Assembly: GCF_003934165.1 (NCBI RefSeq) | Contig: NZ_RKST01000006.1 | Span: 62,001-126,000 of the forward strand | Reading direction: 5' to 3' | Source: Borborobacter arsenicus | GTDB lineage: Bacteria; Pseudomonadota; Alphaproteobacteria; Rhizobiales; Rhizobiaceae | DNA: 64,000 nucleotides | In this document: positions 17,199 to 26,533 of the stretch, in pieces | How the letters are laid out: each line of letters begins with the position of its first letter | Position numbering within the stretch: the stretch's first letter is position 1 | Made by a program: the position numbers and the translations under genes | The notes under the pieces: generated by a model | Told to the model about the DNA's origin: nothing | Database searches by the model: none | Seen by the model: the letters and a program-made list of their open reading frames with translations, nothing else

Positions 17199-17918
17199 AT
17201 GCGACGCGCCGACAGGCTCTTTCAGATCGTCCAGCATTTCCGCGGCGGCCGGCTGGTCACCGCCCAGAAGCTCGGCCAATGGCTCGAAGTCTCCGAGCGC
17301 ACCATCTATCGCGACATTGCCGACCTGCAGTCCACCGGTGTGCCCATCGATGGCGAGGCCGGCGTCGGCTACATCATGAGGGAAGGTTTCGACCTGCCGC
17401 CGCTTATGTTCACACGCGATGAGATCGTGGCGCTGGTTGCCGGGGCACGCATGGTGCGGGCCTTTGGCGGGGCCGCCATGGCGCGGGCCGCCGATGAGGC
17501 GCTGGTCAAGATCGGCGCCGTGCTGCCGGACGCCGAGAAGGACCGCATCGCCCGCACCGAAATCCATACGCCGATGTGGGTGGTCAGCGATGCCGCGCGC
17601 GCCGCGATCGACATCATCGAGCGCGCGGTGGAAAAACGCGACGTGCTGACGCTCGACTATCGCGACGAGGCAGGCCGCCCGACGGCGCGCGATGTCCGTC
17701 CGCTCGGCCTGTGGTTCTGGGGCAAGGTCTGGACGCTGGTCGCCTGGTGCGAGATGCGCGACGATTTCCGCGCCTTCCGCATCGACCGCATCGACAAGCT
17801 CACCCTTGCAGGCCGCTCCTTCCGCCATGAACGCGGCAAGCAACTCGCCGACTTCTATCGCAGCATCGAGCGCGGTGAAGACACCGCCTATATTTCCGGC
17901 CGCTCGATGGGGAGCTGA
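17199..17918 (+). CDS. YafY/DeoR-like transcriptional regulator with WYL domain
   Basis: A 239-aa regulator. Residues 1-60 form a winged helix-turn-helix (LVTAQKLGQWLEVSERTIYR, about residues 20-39, then DIADLQSTGVPIDGE). From about residue 135 a WYL domain follows (DVLTLDYRDEAGRPTAR, then RPLGLWFWGKVWTLVAWCE), with the Tyr/Leu core seen in ligand- or nucleic-acid-sensing WYL proteins. ATG 17199 has AGGAT upstream; longer in-frame extensions lack support. The upstream perfect palindrome and its twin before DUF1127-pfpI make local regulation likely. The 270-bp MITE begins 7 bp after its stop codon. Confidence 0.88.
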   Translation: MRRADRLFQIVQHFRGGRLVTAQKLGQWLEVSERTIYRDIADLQSTGVPIDGEAGVGYIMREGFDLPPLMFTRDEIVALVAGARMVRAFGGAAMARAADEALVKIGAVLPDAEKDRIARTEIHTPMWVVSDAARAAIDIIERAVEKRDVLTLDYRDEAGRPTARDVRPLGLWFWGKVWTLVAWCEMRDDFRAFRIDRIDKLTLAGRSFRHERGKQLADFYRSIERGEDTAYISGRSMGS

Positions 17919-17924
17919 AGCGGG

Positions 17925-18194
17925 CTAGGGTCAGGACTTGTTAATCTGGTCGAAATGGTGTGAGGCCCTCTGGCCGGATACGAGGAGCGAAGGCGCAGGA
18001 AGCCTGGAGGCTTTCAAGTCCTTCGCGACGACGTTGCCGGCCAGAGGGACCACATCCGCAGGACGCCGAAACGGCTGCGAACTGCCGCGTCGAAGCCCTC
18101 GGCCGATGGAACCACATCGACCATCGGCCTTCTCCTTGCATTTCCTTGCCGTTTCAGGCGCCATTTCGATCATATTAACAGGTCCTGACCCTAG
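17925..18194. mobile_element. MITE-like element, 270 bp with 34-bp inverted ends
   Basis: The terminal 34 bp on each side (17925-17958 and 18161-18194) are inverted repeats matching at 31 of 34 positions. Both begin CTAGGGTCAGGAC. Inside is a long imperfect hairpin (about 17966-18049, CCCTCTGGCCGG paired with CCGGCCAGAGGG) and a second one (GGCCGATGG with CCATCGGCC). The short internal ORFs look non-coding. The CTAG at both tips may include a target-site duplication (TA or CTAG). These are the features of a non-autonomous miniature transposable element; the parent transposase is not in the window. It fills most of the 337-bp gap between the WYL regulator and rnk. Confidence 0.75.
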
Positions 18195-18255
18195 ATCGAA
18201 ATGACCTTTCCTTGAATCGCCATCTCGATCTAAGCCCTTATTATTGAAGCATGAT

Positions 18256-18804
18256 CTAAGCGGCCTGCGGGCCCGGATCGTCGTCCTCCGGCCCGTCGAA
18301 TGCGGCCTGTGGCTGCGCTCGCCGGAAGGCGTGCAGGCTCACCACCTGTGCCGTCGCGCCGGCGCCTGAGACGACAGAGCCCATCGTTGGCATGCATTCG
18401 CGCCTGTGGAGGTCGGCCTCAGGCTGGAAGGTGACCTGCTCGACGAGCAGGGTTTCGCCGCCTTTTCCGGGGTGTTCCACCGCGATGCTTTGCCCTTCCG
18501 ACAGGCCCAACAGCCCCAGGCCGCGCGCCGTGCTGATAGAGATCACGCCTTCGGGAAGGTCCTCGCTGCCGCCCTGCACAAGCAGATGCGTTCCCGCCGG
18601 CTGCCCGTCGATGCTGTAGGCAACGCGGCTGTTAAGGGTGACCACCCCGGCGGGAATCTCGTCGCGAAAGACGACCCTTGCCGATTCAAGTTTTCGCCTG
18701 AGCAGTGCGGCAAGCGCTGCGTCGCCTGTGTCCATGCGCTCGCGCATGGTTTCCAGAATGGCGAAATCTTTCGAGGTTAGCAGGCAGTGAGGCTTGTCCG
18801 ACAT
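18256..18804 (-). CDS. rnk: Regulator of nucleoside diphosphate kinase (Rnk/GreA-like)
   Basis: A 182-aa protein with a Rnk-like N-terminal coiled-coil helix and a GreA/GreB C-terminal FKBP-like domain (VTLNSRVAYSIDG, then ISTARGLGLLGLSEGQSI). Rnk proteins bind RNA polymerase near the secondary channel. About 45 extra C-terminal residues, ending in an acidic, Pro-rich tail, exceed the E. coli Rnk length. It is transcribed from the minus strand, with its 3' end next to the MITE. A 34-nt hairpin upstream (18862-18895) could lie in its leader. Confidence 0.8.
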   Translation of the reverse strand: MSDKPHCLLTSKDFAILETMRERMDTGDAALAALLRRKLESARVVFRDEIPAGVVTLNSRVAYSIDGQPAGTHLLVQGGSEDLPEGVISISTARGLGLLGLSEGQSIAVEHPGKGGETLLVEQVTFQPEADLHRRECMPTMGSVVSGAGATAQVVSLHAFRRAQPQAAFDGPEDDDPGPQAA

Positions 18805-19254
18805 GACCGATCTCCACCAGGCGCATACCGACCCGGCGACAATAATGCGTTTTCTGGAGATACCCCTGGTCCGGTCCGTTGCGCGGCCCAGGGGTCAGGA
18901 GCCTGCGATCAGACTGCCAGCGTGGTTGCAGAAACGGCGTCGAACTCCGGGCACGAGATAAGTCTGATGCCGGCCGATCGCTTGACCGTCCTGCATCGCG
19001 CACCCGTCCTCCACCGCTGCCACAGCTTCAAGATCCGTCATGGTCACTTGCTCTGGATTTCCGACGCCACATGACTTGTTCGCGGCTGGAAATCTCGAAA
19101 TGGAGGAATCGAATGAATTCGGTTCCCCTTCCATATCTCGAGCTTGCCTTATTTCCCTGTCTTGTCAAGGTGAGCGACCGAACGGGACTTTTTCGTGACG
19201 TAACTTTGAAAAGGCAAAAAATTACTTAGGAAAATACTGCCCCGCCGGCGGCTG
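18805..19254. other. 450-bp intergenic stretch, one weak small ORF
   Basis: The stretch holds a hairpin at 18862-18895 (ACCCCTGG paired with CCAGGGGT) upstream of rnk. It also holds a 38-codon plus-strand ORF at 19113-19229, whose ATG has GGAGG at 19102-19106. The peptide begins MNSVPLPYLELALFPCLV and has no recognisable domain; the good ribosome binding site is its only support. The 3' part is locally AT-rich. I see nothing else. Confidence 0.4.
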
Positions 19255-19968
19255 TCACCGTGTCGGTTCGGGCTTGCCGAATACGGTGTGCAGGAACTCG
19301 ACCAGCCAGCGCTTCAGATGCATGTCCCAGATCAGGCGCCCGCCGAGATGATCGCGGCCCTGCTGGGCGCCGGGCAATTCGAAGCGATGGGCGCCGCGCA
19401 CGACCCAACGGTGCATCATCGCGCGCGTAAGCTCGGCGTGAAACTGGATCGCCCATGCGTTCTCGCCATAGCGGAAGGCCTGGTTCGGATAGGTTTCAGC
19501 CGTCGCCAGCAGGGTCGCGCCGGCGGGCAGGGAAAAGCCCTCGCGATGGAACTGATAGACCATTTCAGGCCAATGCATCAGCCGCTTGCCTTCCTCCGTG
19601 GCCTTCAACCCATACCAGCCGATTTCGACCAGCCCGTCGCCATGGCCTTCCACCTTGCCGCCGAGATGATTGACCAGCATCTGCGCACCCAGGCAGATGC
19701 CGAGAAAGGGTCGGTTTTCCCGGAGCGGGACCGCAAGCCAGTCGGTCTCGCGCCTGACGAATTCGTCGCCGTCATTGGCGCTCATCGGCCCGCCGAACAT
19801 CACCGCACCGGCATGGTGCTCCAGCGTCTGCGGCAGCGGATCGCCGAGCGGCGGGCGCCTGATGTCGAGGTCGAAGCCGCTTTCCAGCAGGAGATGGCCG
19901 ACCCTTCCAGGGCTTGAGGTTTCCTGGTGCAGGACAATCAGTAATTTCGGCCGTTGGCGTGGCGGCAT
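19255..19968 (-). CDS. Class I glutamine amidotransferase domain protein (GMP synthase-like)
   Basis: A 237-aa stand-alone GATase. The triad is complete: Cys92 in FLGICLGAQML, and His177 with Glu179 in AWAIQFHAEL. The oxyanion and substrate segment GGPMSANDGDEF (about residues 59-70) is typical of this cytoplasmic family, often annotated as GMP synthase-like although no synthetase domain is present. It could act as a gamma-glutamyl hydrolase rather than an ammonia donor; this cannot be decided. It is 15 bp downstream of the TerB-like gene and may be the tail of the heme operon transcript. Confidence 0.85.
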   Translation of the reverse strand: MPPRQRPKLLIVLHQETSSPGRVGHLLLESGFDLDIRRPPLGDPLPQTLEHHAGAVMFGGPMSANDGDEFVRRETDWLAVPLRENRPFLGICLGAQMLVNHLGGKVEGHGDGLVEIGWYGLKATEEGKRLMHWPEMVYQFHREGFSLPAGATLLATAETYPNQAFRYGENAWAIQFHAELTRAMMHRWVVRGAHRFELPGAQQGRDHLGGRLIWDMHLKRWLVEFLHTVFGKPEPTR

Positions 19969-19983
19969 GGTCGATGCTGCGGC

Positions 19984-20475
19984 CTATTCGTCAGAGGAGT
20001 CAGAGGAACCGCCGGTTGCTCCGGGCACGCGTTTTGCCGCCTGCTGGCGCGCCGTGATGCGGTCGCGCCGTTCTACCCTGATCAGCTCGGCGACGCGCCA
20101 CAGCGTGTTGTCTTCCAATTCGTGCAACTCCCCGTCGGCGTAGCAAAGGTCCCATAGCAGTCGAATGAATTCGATGCGCCCGGCCTCGTCGAGATGGCGG
20201 TTGAGCACGCTGGTGAAGGCATAGAGGTCGATTGCCTCCTGATGCGCCTGTTCACCCGCATCGAGCAGCCCCTTCAATTCCTCGCCGGTCGTGTCATAGG
20301 CCTGCGAGAAGAGTTCCTTCAGCCGCTCCCATTCGACGTCGTGCCTTATGCCGTCGGCATTGATGACGTGATACATCAGCGCGGCTGCCGCCACGCGCGG
20401 ATCGTCTGCCCCGAAACGGGTATCGGCCGCGCTATTCGGCAAGTCCCTCAGGAACGACAGAACCCGTTGCAGCAT
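19984..20475 (-). CDS. TerB-like (tellurite resistance TerB family) protein
   Basis: A 163-aa all-helical protein. TerB-type acidic helices are visible: AALMYHVINADGIRHDVEWE (about residues 32-51) and LLWDLCYADGELHELEDNTL (about 109-128), two repeats with Asp positions suited to metal binding. The start at 20475 is chosen because AAGGA lies 7 nt upstream; the earlier ATG at 20493 has no ribosome binding site. The C-terminus is a basic then Ser/Asp-rich tail. TerB-like domains also occur in membrane-stress proteins, so the tellurite label is only a family name. It lies 105 bp downstream of hemY on the same strand. Confidence 0.75.
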   Translation of the reverse strand: MLQRVLSFLRDLPNSAADTRFGADDPRVAAAALMYHVINADGIRHDVEWERLKELFSQAYDTTGEELKGLLDAGEQAHQEAIDLYAFTSVLNRHLDEAGRIEFIRLLWDLCYADGELHELEDNTLWRVAELIRVERRDRITARQQAAKRVPGATGGSSDSSDE

Positions 20476-20580
20476 CGTGGCATCCTTGGTCATACCGACG
20501 CTAACCTCGCTCTTGCGCCAATGTCCATCGGGCCAGAACGGTTCCCTCGAACATTTTGGCGCGCTTCTTCATCCGCGTGC

Positions 20581-22188
20581 TCAGAACAGACGAAAACGTC
20601 GCTGCGGCTGGTCGGCCTCCTCCGGCTCGACACCAGGATCGTCCGGCAGCCTTATCGGCGCCGGCCGGTCCTGTTCCACAACGCCATCCGGCGTCGGCGC
20701 GGTCTGCGCTGGTTCACCAGCATCGCTTCGGCCGGGGCCAGTGTCGGATCGGTCGGATTTTTCAGCGGATTCCACCGGAGGGCTATCGGGCGTGGTGTCG
20801 ATCAGGTCCTTCGGTGCCTGTGCGGCCGACTCGATCGGCGCGGCGATTGCCGGCCGGTCCGTAACCGTGAGTTCGTCATCCTGTTCGATCACCGGTCCCA
20901 GCCTTTCGACGGGCACCCGCCACTCGAATGCATCCAGCCGCCCGGTCACCGGCGAAGCGGGCGCCCAATGCTCGGAGACAAAGCCGTCGGCAACCCATGC
21001 CGGATCGCGCGGCGCCCGCACCGCCTTGGACAGCAATTGGCGCACGCGGCCCTGGTCACCGCTCTCGGCCTCCGCGATATCGGCAAGAACCAGATAGGCG
21101 CCTTCGCGCGGCTGCATGCGGATGGCTGCCTCGGCTTCCTCGCGGGCGAGCCGGTAGTCGTCGGCATCAAGCGCCGCACGCGCGACGACCAGCGAGGATT
21201 CGGGGTGGTTCTGCCGCAATGACTGCAATTTGCGCGCCCGCGCCAATCTGTCGAGCACGGCATCGGCCGGCCTTGCATGCACATAGAGCGCGGCAAGTTC
21301 CGGATGCGGCTCGGCCTTCCATGCGGCCTCCAGCAGCTTGGAGCCCTTGCGGATATCGTCCTGCCGGAACAGTGCCCTTGCCGCCACCAGGGCCGCCGGG
21401 GCGAATGCCGGTTCCAGCCGGTTTGCCTCCAGCGCCGCTGCCTTGGCGCCGGGCAGATCATTGTCGAGGATCGACATCGCCTTGGCGGTCAGCAGCACGG
21501 CGCGACGGCGATTGGCCGCCGCGGGCTCGATCTGGCGCGCCGATTTCTGCGCATCCACCAGCTTGATTGCTGCATCCCATTCGCCGCGCTCGACCTTCTC
21601 CTCGATGGTGGCGTCGGAGGCCCAGGCAAGCTGCGGCGCCATGTCGGCGGCGCGGCCGGCATAATGACGTGCAACGTCCTTGTCGCCCAGCCGTTCGGCT
21701 TCCAGATAAAGGCCGCGCAGGCCGAGTAGCCGCATTTCTGGATCGTCCAGCATGGCCTCGAATTTCTGCCGCGCCGTCTCGTGGTCGCCTTCGAGCAGCG
21801 AGGCCTGCGCGTCCAGAAGCTGGATCAGCGGCTCCTGGTCCGAGCGGATCAGCTTGGCCGCCTGCTTGTTCATTTTCCGGGCCAGTGCGGCATCGCCCGC
21901 CCCGGCGGCGATCATGCCGGTCGAAAGCGCCTGATAGCCGCGGTCGCGCCGGCGCACGCGAAAGTAGCGGGCGATCGTATAGGGGCTGTTCCAGACCGCC
22001 TTGGTGACCCACCAGGCCAGCATTACGGCGGCGACAACCGCGGTGATGGCGACCGCCGCCACCATCAGGCTGACCTCATATTGGTAGCCGTTGAAGGTCA
22101 TCATCATGTCGCCGGGACGGTCGGCCAGCCAGGCAAAGCCCAGCCCAAGCGCAAACACGATGGCGAGAAAGAAAAGGATGCGGATCAT
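20581..22188 (-). CDS. hemY: HemY-like membrane TPR protein
   Basis: A 535-aa inner-membrane protein. Two N-terminal transmembrane helices (residues 3-20 and about 40-62) make the HemY N-terminal domain. A TPR-like helical region to about residue 400 follows, and then a long acidic, Pro/Glu-rich C-terminal tail (about residues 425-535) that is probably disordered. The enzymatic role of proteobacterial HemY is unclear; despite its name it is not the Gram-positive protoporphyrinogen oxidase. It is placed 15 bp after the Mic60-like gene, with which it is presumably translated from one message. Confidence 0.88.
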   Translation of the reverse strand: MIRILFFLAIVFALGLGFAWLADRPGDMMMTFNGYQYEVSLMVAAVAITAVVAAVMLAWWVTKAVWNSPYTIARYFRVRRRDRGYQALSTGMIAAGAGDAALARKMNKQAAKLIRSDQEPLIQLLDAQASLLEGDHETARQKFEAMLDDPEMRLLGLRGLYLEAERLGDKDVARHYAGRAADMAPQLAWASDATIEEKVERGEWDAAIKLVDAQKSARQIEPAAANRRRAVLLTAKAMSILDNDLPGAKAAALEANRLEPAFAPAALVAARALFRQDDIRKGSKLLEAAWKAEPHPELAALYVHARPADAVLDRLARARKLQSLRQNHPESSLVVARAALDADDYRLAREEAEAAIRMQPREGAYLVLADIAEAESGDQGRVRQLLSKAVRAPRDPAWVADGFVSEHWAPASPVTGRLDAFEWRVPVERLGPVIEQDDELTVTDRPAIAAPIESAAQAPKDLIDTTPDSPPVESAEKSDRSDTGPGRSDAGEPAQTAPTPDGVVEQDRPAPIRLPDDPGVEPEEADQPQRRFRLF

Positions 22189-22203
22189 CTGTCGTTTCCC
22201 GCC

Positions 22204-23583
22204 TCAGGCCTTCATTGCGCCGGCGACCAGCCGGTCGACCAAGCGTTCGGCTTCCGCGCGGGCGCGGATCTTTTCGGCAAAGGCGCTGCCGGCGGCCTTG
22301 GCCGGTTCGGGCAGGCTCTCATATTCGGCCAGCGCCTGGTCCAGATTGCCGGATTTCACGGCAAATTCCATGCGCGCGGCGGTTTCAGGAATCCCGCTCC
22401 CCTCCACGGCGCCGATGGGACGCACGGAAACCAGAGATTCGGCACTGCTCAGCAGCCGATCGAAGAAGCCGGCATTCTCGGCGAGCGGCTTGGCAGCCGC
22501 AATGATCGCCTTCACCGCCGCGTCGCTCTCGTTTGCGAGATCATTGCGCGACGGCACACCCTGTCCGGCATAGGCACGCAGCGGCTGGATTTCCGGCGCG
22601 TCGGGCGCGATTGCGGCAAAGGTCTCCAGTTCCGCCTCGAAAGGGGCGCCGCGATCCACGGCGGATTTGAGTGCGGAAGCCGCTATGGAAAGTGCGATCT
22701 TGGGCTGTGCTTCCTGCGCTTCGACCTTGCCGGAAAGGGTCCCAACCGTCTGTTCGAGCGTGCCAAGTCGCTCAGTGGTGCTTTTTGCCGTTTCGTCGGC
22801 AGTTCCTACCAGAGCTTCCAGCCCGGCAAGTTTTTCGCCCAGTGCCGCAACGTCGCCTCCTGCCGGCTGCTCGCTGCCTTGTTGGCGAAGTGCCGCAATC
22901 GACGCCTCGGCTTCGGTCAGGCGCGTTTCCAGTGTCCGGAGATCGGCATTGTCTCCGCCGGCGGTTTCCACGGCCTGTTTCAGGGCGGACGTGTCGGCCC
23001 TGAGCTGCTCCACGGTTTGCGAAAGGGCATCGACGCGGCCGGTCAGCTCAGTATCGGGGCCGCCGGCCTCACCTTCGAGGCCCGCAACCGCCTGCTTGAG
23101 CTGCGCAAGCTCGGTCTGGACCGAATCCGGCGCCTGGCTTGCACCGCTGGAATTGGCTGCGGGCAGGATGCCGGCAAATTGCAGGGCACCGGCACCGGCG
23201 AGTGCAATCACCCCGCCGACGATGCCGGCTGCCACCAGGCCAAGGCCACCTTGGCGGGCCTCACGCTTTGCTTGTGCAGGCTCGCTTGTTGCTTCGGCTT
23301 TTTGATCGAATGTGCCGGCGCCCGGCGAGTTGTCGTCAGCGCTGGAAAAATCATAGCCCGATGGGGCGCCAGCAGCGTAATCATCCGTGGAACCGGGTGA
23401 AACCGTCGCTTCGCCTGTCTCCACCTGTGATGATTCGCCCTGGTCGGCGGCTGCATGTGCCGGCGTTTCGTCGGGTGCCGGCGCATCGGTCTCGGTCACG
23501 CGCGACACGGCGTCCGGCTCTAGTTCGATTGTCACCGGCTCGCGATGGGACTTGGAATGCCGCGTCTTCGGCGTCTTGACCAT
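22204..23583 (-). CDS. Mitofilin/Mic60-like inner-membrane protein (COG4223 type)
   Basis: A 459-aa protein starting at ATG 23583 with GGAG 8 nt upstream. Order: acidic, Pro/Ala-rich N-terminus (residues 1 to about 115); one transmembrane helix (LGLVAAGIVGGVIALAGAGA, about residues 117-136); a long coiled coil (about 160-320); and a C-terminal helical domain. The last part carries the mitofilin-like stretch FDRLLSSAESLVSVRPIG. This architecture, and the location between hemD and hemY, match the alphaproteobacterial Mic60 homologues proposed as ancestors of the mitochondrial cristae-organising protein. A role in shaping or tethering the inner membrane is inference by homology. The gene follows hemD by 108 bp. 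Confidence 0.8.
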   Translation of the reverse strand: MVKTPKTRHSKSHREPVTIELEPDAVSRVTETDAPAPDETPAHAAADQGESSQVETGEATVSPGSTDDYAAGAPSGYDFSSADDNSPGAGTFDQKAEATSEPAQAKREARQGGLGLVAAGIVGGVIALAGAGALQFAGILPAANSSGASQAPDSVQTELAQLKQAVAGLEGEAGGPDTELTGRVDALSQTVEQLRADTSALKQAVETAGGDNADLRTLETRLTEAEASIAALRQQGSEQPAGGDVAALGEKLAGLEALVGTADETAKSTTERLGTLEQTVGTLSGKVEAQEAQPKIALSIAASALKSAVDRGAPFEAELETFAAIAPDAPEIQPLRAYAGQGVPSRNDLANESDAAVKAIIAAAKPLAENAGFFDRLLSSAESLVSVRPIGAVEGSGIPETAARMEFAVKSGNLDQALAEYESLPEPAKAAGSAFAEKIRARAEAERLVDRLVAGAMKA

Positions 23584-23691
23584 ATGAAAGCTCCGCAATT
23601 CGTGCTGTCTGAAAATCCCTGGTCGCGGGAACTGTAGCAGGATCACTACCACACCAGCACCATGTGAAAAGGGCCGCGTGATGACGAGGTG

Positions 23692-24417
23692 TCAGAAGGC
23701 GCGTTCCAGAAGCGCCAGCAGGGCGCCCTCCGTCGGTTCCACCGCTATCGAAACCTTGTCGGGAACCGCTCCCTGCAATTTTGCGGCAATCCGGGCAGAA
23801 AGGCAGAAATAGCGCGTTTCGGCGAAATGAAAATCCCATTCAGCCCGGGAGATGATTGCCGTGACGGCTTGCGCCGATTTCGACGAATAGAGCAGGACGG
23901 CGTCGATCCGGTGGTTTCCCAATTCGCCTGCCAGCTCGGTGGTCGAATAGTCCATCGCCAGCGTATCATAGGTCTCGATTGCGAATGTGCGCATCCCGGC
24001 TTTGGCGAGACCCGATTCAAAAGCCTCCAGCCGGACCCGACCGGTGAGATAGGCGACAAGCGTACCCGGCCTTGCCTCCCCCGCGATCATCCCGGCAAGG
24101 CCGGCAGCGTCGCCGGGGCCTTCGAGAACCGACGAAAACCCTGCCTCGCGCACCGCCGCCGCGGTCTTTGCGCCGACGGCAAAACAGCGATAACCGGCCA
24201 GCCCGGCAATGAGATCGGGCGGCGCATGGCGGATAGCATTGACGCTGGTGACTGCCACCGCATCGATCGTAGCGGGAACATCTGCCGGCAAAACCGGCAG
24301 GGCGCGGGTTTGTGAAAGCGGCAGGACAATGGGCGCAAACCCAATTTCTGCCAGCCGCCGCGCGGTCTTTGCCGCGCCGGGCTGTGGCCGGGTCACCAGG
24401 ACGCGGCGGCTGTTCAT
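23692..24417 (-). CDS. hemD: Uroporphyrinogen-III synthase
   Basis: Cyclises hydroxymethylbilane to uroporphyrinogen III, with ring D inversion, in heme and corrin synthesis. The 241-aa product has the weakly conserved HemD pattern: VLVTRPQPGAAKTARRL at the N-terminus, then AVAVTSVNAIRH, and LLYSSKSAQAV in the second half. Its ATG immediately follows the hemC stop codon (TGAATG), so translation is coupled. The low sequence conservation of this family is offset by the position directly after hemC. Confidence 0.93.
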   Translation of the reverse strand: MNSRRVLVTRPQPGAAKTARRLAEIGFAPIVLPLSQTRALPVLPADVPATIDAVAVTSVNAIRHAPPDLIAGLAGYRCFAVGAKTAAAVREAGFSSVLEGPGDAAGLAGMIAGEARPGTLVAYLTGRVRLEAFESGLAKAGMRTFAIETYDTLAMDYSTTELAGELGNHRIDAVLLYSSKSAQAVTAIISRAEWDFHFAETRYFCLSARIAAKLQGAVPDKVSIAVEPTEGALLALLERAF

Positions 24418-25347
24418 TCAGCCCCAGCCCTCGAAGAAGCGCGTTCCGGCCCTTGCCCGCACATCTTCGCCGGCTTCGCGGCCGATCCGGGCGGCATCGG
24501 CAACATGGCCTTCGCGCCGCACCTCATGCGCCTCGCTGCCATCCAGCGAAAGGATGATGCCGCTGAAAGACAGATGGTCGCCGTCGATAATGGCATGGCC
24601 AGCGATCGGCGTGCGGCACGAGCCATCCAGCGCACGCAGATAGGCGCGCTCGCAGACCAGCGCATAGCCGGTCGGCGCATGATGGATCGGCGCCAGCAGG
24701 TCCTTCACCCAGCCATCGGCGGAACGGTGTTCGATGCCGATTGCGCCCTGGCCGGGTGCAGGCGGAAATTTTTCCAGCGGCATCAGGTCGGTGATGATCT
24801 CGGTCAGCCCGAGACGGCGCAGGCCGGCATGGGCGAGGATCGTGCCATCGGCGATCTTTTCGTCGAGCTTGCGCAGCCTTGTCTGCACATTGCCGCGGAA
24901 GATCACGACATTGAGGTCGGGGCGCATGCGCTTGATCAGCGCCTGCCGCCGCAGCGACGAGGAGCCGACAGTGGCGCCTTGCGGCAGTTCGGCGATGGAA
25001 GGCGCCAGCCTGCCGATGAAGGCATCGCGCGGGTCTTCGCGCGGCAGGAAGGTCGAAACTTCGAGCCCTTCCGGCAGCGTCGTCGCCATGTCCTTCGATG
25101 AGTGCACGGCAATGTCGATGCGCCCGTCGAATAGCGCGTCCTGCAATTCCTTGGTGAACAGGCCCTTGCCGCCGACTTCCGACAGGGGCTTGTCCTGGAT
25201 CTGGTCGCCACTGGTGGTGAGCGGCACGATTTCAAAGGCGGCTTCGGTAAGCCCGTGCGCCGCCATCAGGCGGTCTCGTGTTTCGGTGGCTTGCGCCATT
25301 GCCAACAGGCTGGCGCGGGTGCCGATTTTCAACGCTGTTGTTTGCAT
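24418..25347 (-). CDS. hemC: Hydroxymethylbilane synthase (porphobilinogen deaminase)
   Basis: Polymerises four porphobilinogens into hydroxymethylbilane. It is 309 aa with the [10 protein letters not shown] motif (11-20), the catalytic Asp region [13 protein letters not shown] (75-87) and the [16 protein letters not shown] run. The cofactor-anchoring cysteine is [11 protein letters not shown] (Cys244). It is the first gene of the minus-strand run hemC-hemD-Mic60-hemY and is divergent from tsaD, with 97 bp between the start codons. Confidence 0.97.
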   Translation of the reverse strand: MQTTALKIGTRASLLAMAQATETRDRLMAAHGLTEAAFEIVPLTTSGDQIQDKPLSEVGGKGLFTKELQDALFDGRIDIAVHSSKDMATTLPEGLEVSTFLPREDPRDAFIGRLAPSIAELPQGATVGSSSLRRQALIKRMRPDLNVVIFRGNVQTRLRKLDEKIADGTILAHAGLRRLGLTEIITDLMPLEKFPPAPGQGAIGIEHRSADGWVKDLLAPIHHAPTGYALVCERAYLRALDGSCRTPIAGHAIIDGDHLSFSGIILSLDGSEAHEVRREGHVADAARIGREAGEDVRARAGTRFFEGWG

Positions 25348-25444
25348 GAGGCTCGGTCCGTGATACCCACCCGGCGAACGGGTTTTTAAGTCTAGACCCT
25401 CCTAGCGAGGAAATCACGGCCGGGCAATGCAACGAAATGACGCC

Positions 25445-26533
25445 ATGATCCGCGTTCTCGGCATCGAGACGAGCTGCGACGAGACAGCGGCAAGCGTGGT
25501 CGGCCTGCGCGAAGGTGCGGCACCCGAGATATTGTCCAATGTCGTGCTGAGCCAGATCGAGGAACATGCCGCCTTTGGCGGCGTGGTTCCCGAAATCGCC
25601 GCACGCGCCCATGTCGAGGCGCTTGACGGGATCATCGAGGCTGCACTGGCCGATGCGGATACCAGACTTGCGGATGTCGATGCGGTGGCCGCCACCGCTG
25701 GGCCAGGCCTGGTCGGCGGCCTGATCGTCGGGTTGATGACGGCAAAGGCTATAGCGGCGGCTTCGGGCAAGCAACTGCTCGCCATCAACCATCTGGAAGG
25801 CCATGCGCTGACGGCGCGGCTGACCGATGGCCTTTCCTTCCCCTATCTGCTGCTGCTCGTTTCCGGCGGCCACACCCAGATCGTGCTAGTGCGCGGCGTC
25901 GGTGATTATCAGCGCTGGGCGACCACCATCGACGACGCGCTGGGCGAGGCCTTCGACAAGACGGCAAAGATGCTGGGTCTCGCCTATCCGGGCGGGCCGA
26001 ATGTCGAGAAGGCAGCGGCAAAGGGAGATCCGGCCCGCTTTGCCTTTCCGCGCCCGATGAAGGGCGAAAGCCGGCCGGACTTTTCCTTTTCGGGCCTCAA
26101 GACCGCCGTGCGGCAGGCGGCGACCTCCATCGCACCGCTCAGCGACCAGGATGTGGCTGATATATGTGCGTCGTTCCAGAGCGCGGTTGCCGATGCGCTT
26201 GGCGACCGCGTGGCGCGGGCACTGGTGCGGTTCCGGGAAGACTATCCCGATAGCGAAGCGCCCGCCCTTGTCGTTGCCGGCGGGGTAGCGGCGAACAGAA
26301 AAATCCGGTCAACGCTGGAAGAGCTTTGCGCGTCGCACGGCTTTCGCTTCGTCGCGCCGCCGCATGCGCTGTGCACCGACAATGCGGCGATGATCGCTTG
26401 GGCGGGCATAGAACGGCTGCAGGCGGGGCTGGCCGACCCGGATGCGATGGATTTCGTGCCGCGCTCGCGCTGGCCGCTCGACAGCGTGTCGGCGCCGGTC
26501 GTGGGCTCGGGACGGCGGGGGGCCAAGGCATGA
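25445..26533 (+). CDS. tsaD: tRNA N6-threonylcarbamoyladenosine synthase subunit TsaD
   Basis: Catalytic subunit for t6A37 modification of ANN-decoding tRNAs. From the Met at 25445 ([20 protein letters not shown]) the protein is 362 aa. An ATG at 25427 would add six residues; neither has a clear ribosome binding site, and the shorter form fits the family N-terminus. Metal ligands His116 and His120 are in NHLEGH, and the ASKHA nucleotide fold includes VSGGHTQIV and [13 protein letters not shown]. Its stop overlaps the gpsA start by ATGA. Confidence 0.95.
   Translation: MIRVLGIETSCDETAASVVGLREGAAPEILSNVVLSQIEEHAAFGGVVPEIAARAHVEALDGIIEAALADADTRLADVDAVAATAGPGLVGGLIVGLMTAKAIAAASGKQLLAINHLEGHALTARLTDGLSFPYLLLLVSGGHTQIVLVRGVGDYQRWATTIDDALGEAFDKTAKMLGLAYPGGPNVEKAAAKGDPARFAFPRPMKGESRPDFSFSGLKTAVRQAATSIAPLSDQDVADICASFQSAVADALGDRVARALVRFREDYPDSEAPALVVAGGVAANRKIRSTLEELCASHGFRFVAPPHALCTDNAAMIAWAGIERLQAGLADPDAMDFVPRSRWPLDSVSAPVVGSGRRGAKA

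Noticed and set aside
17938-18204. 88-codon ORF inside the MITE
   Set aside because: It is made of the hairpin arms and both inverted ends, so the reading frame is a by-product of the repeat; no transposase motif.
21781-23400. 539-codon plus-strand frame across hemY and the Mic60-like gene
   Set aside because: Shadow of two minus-strand genes with recognised architecture.
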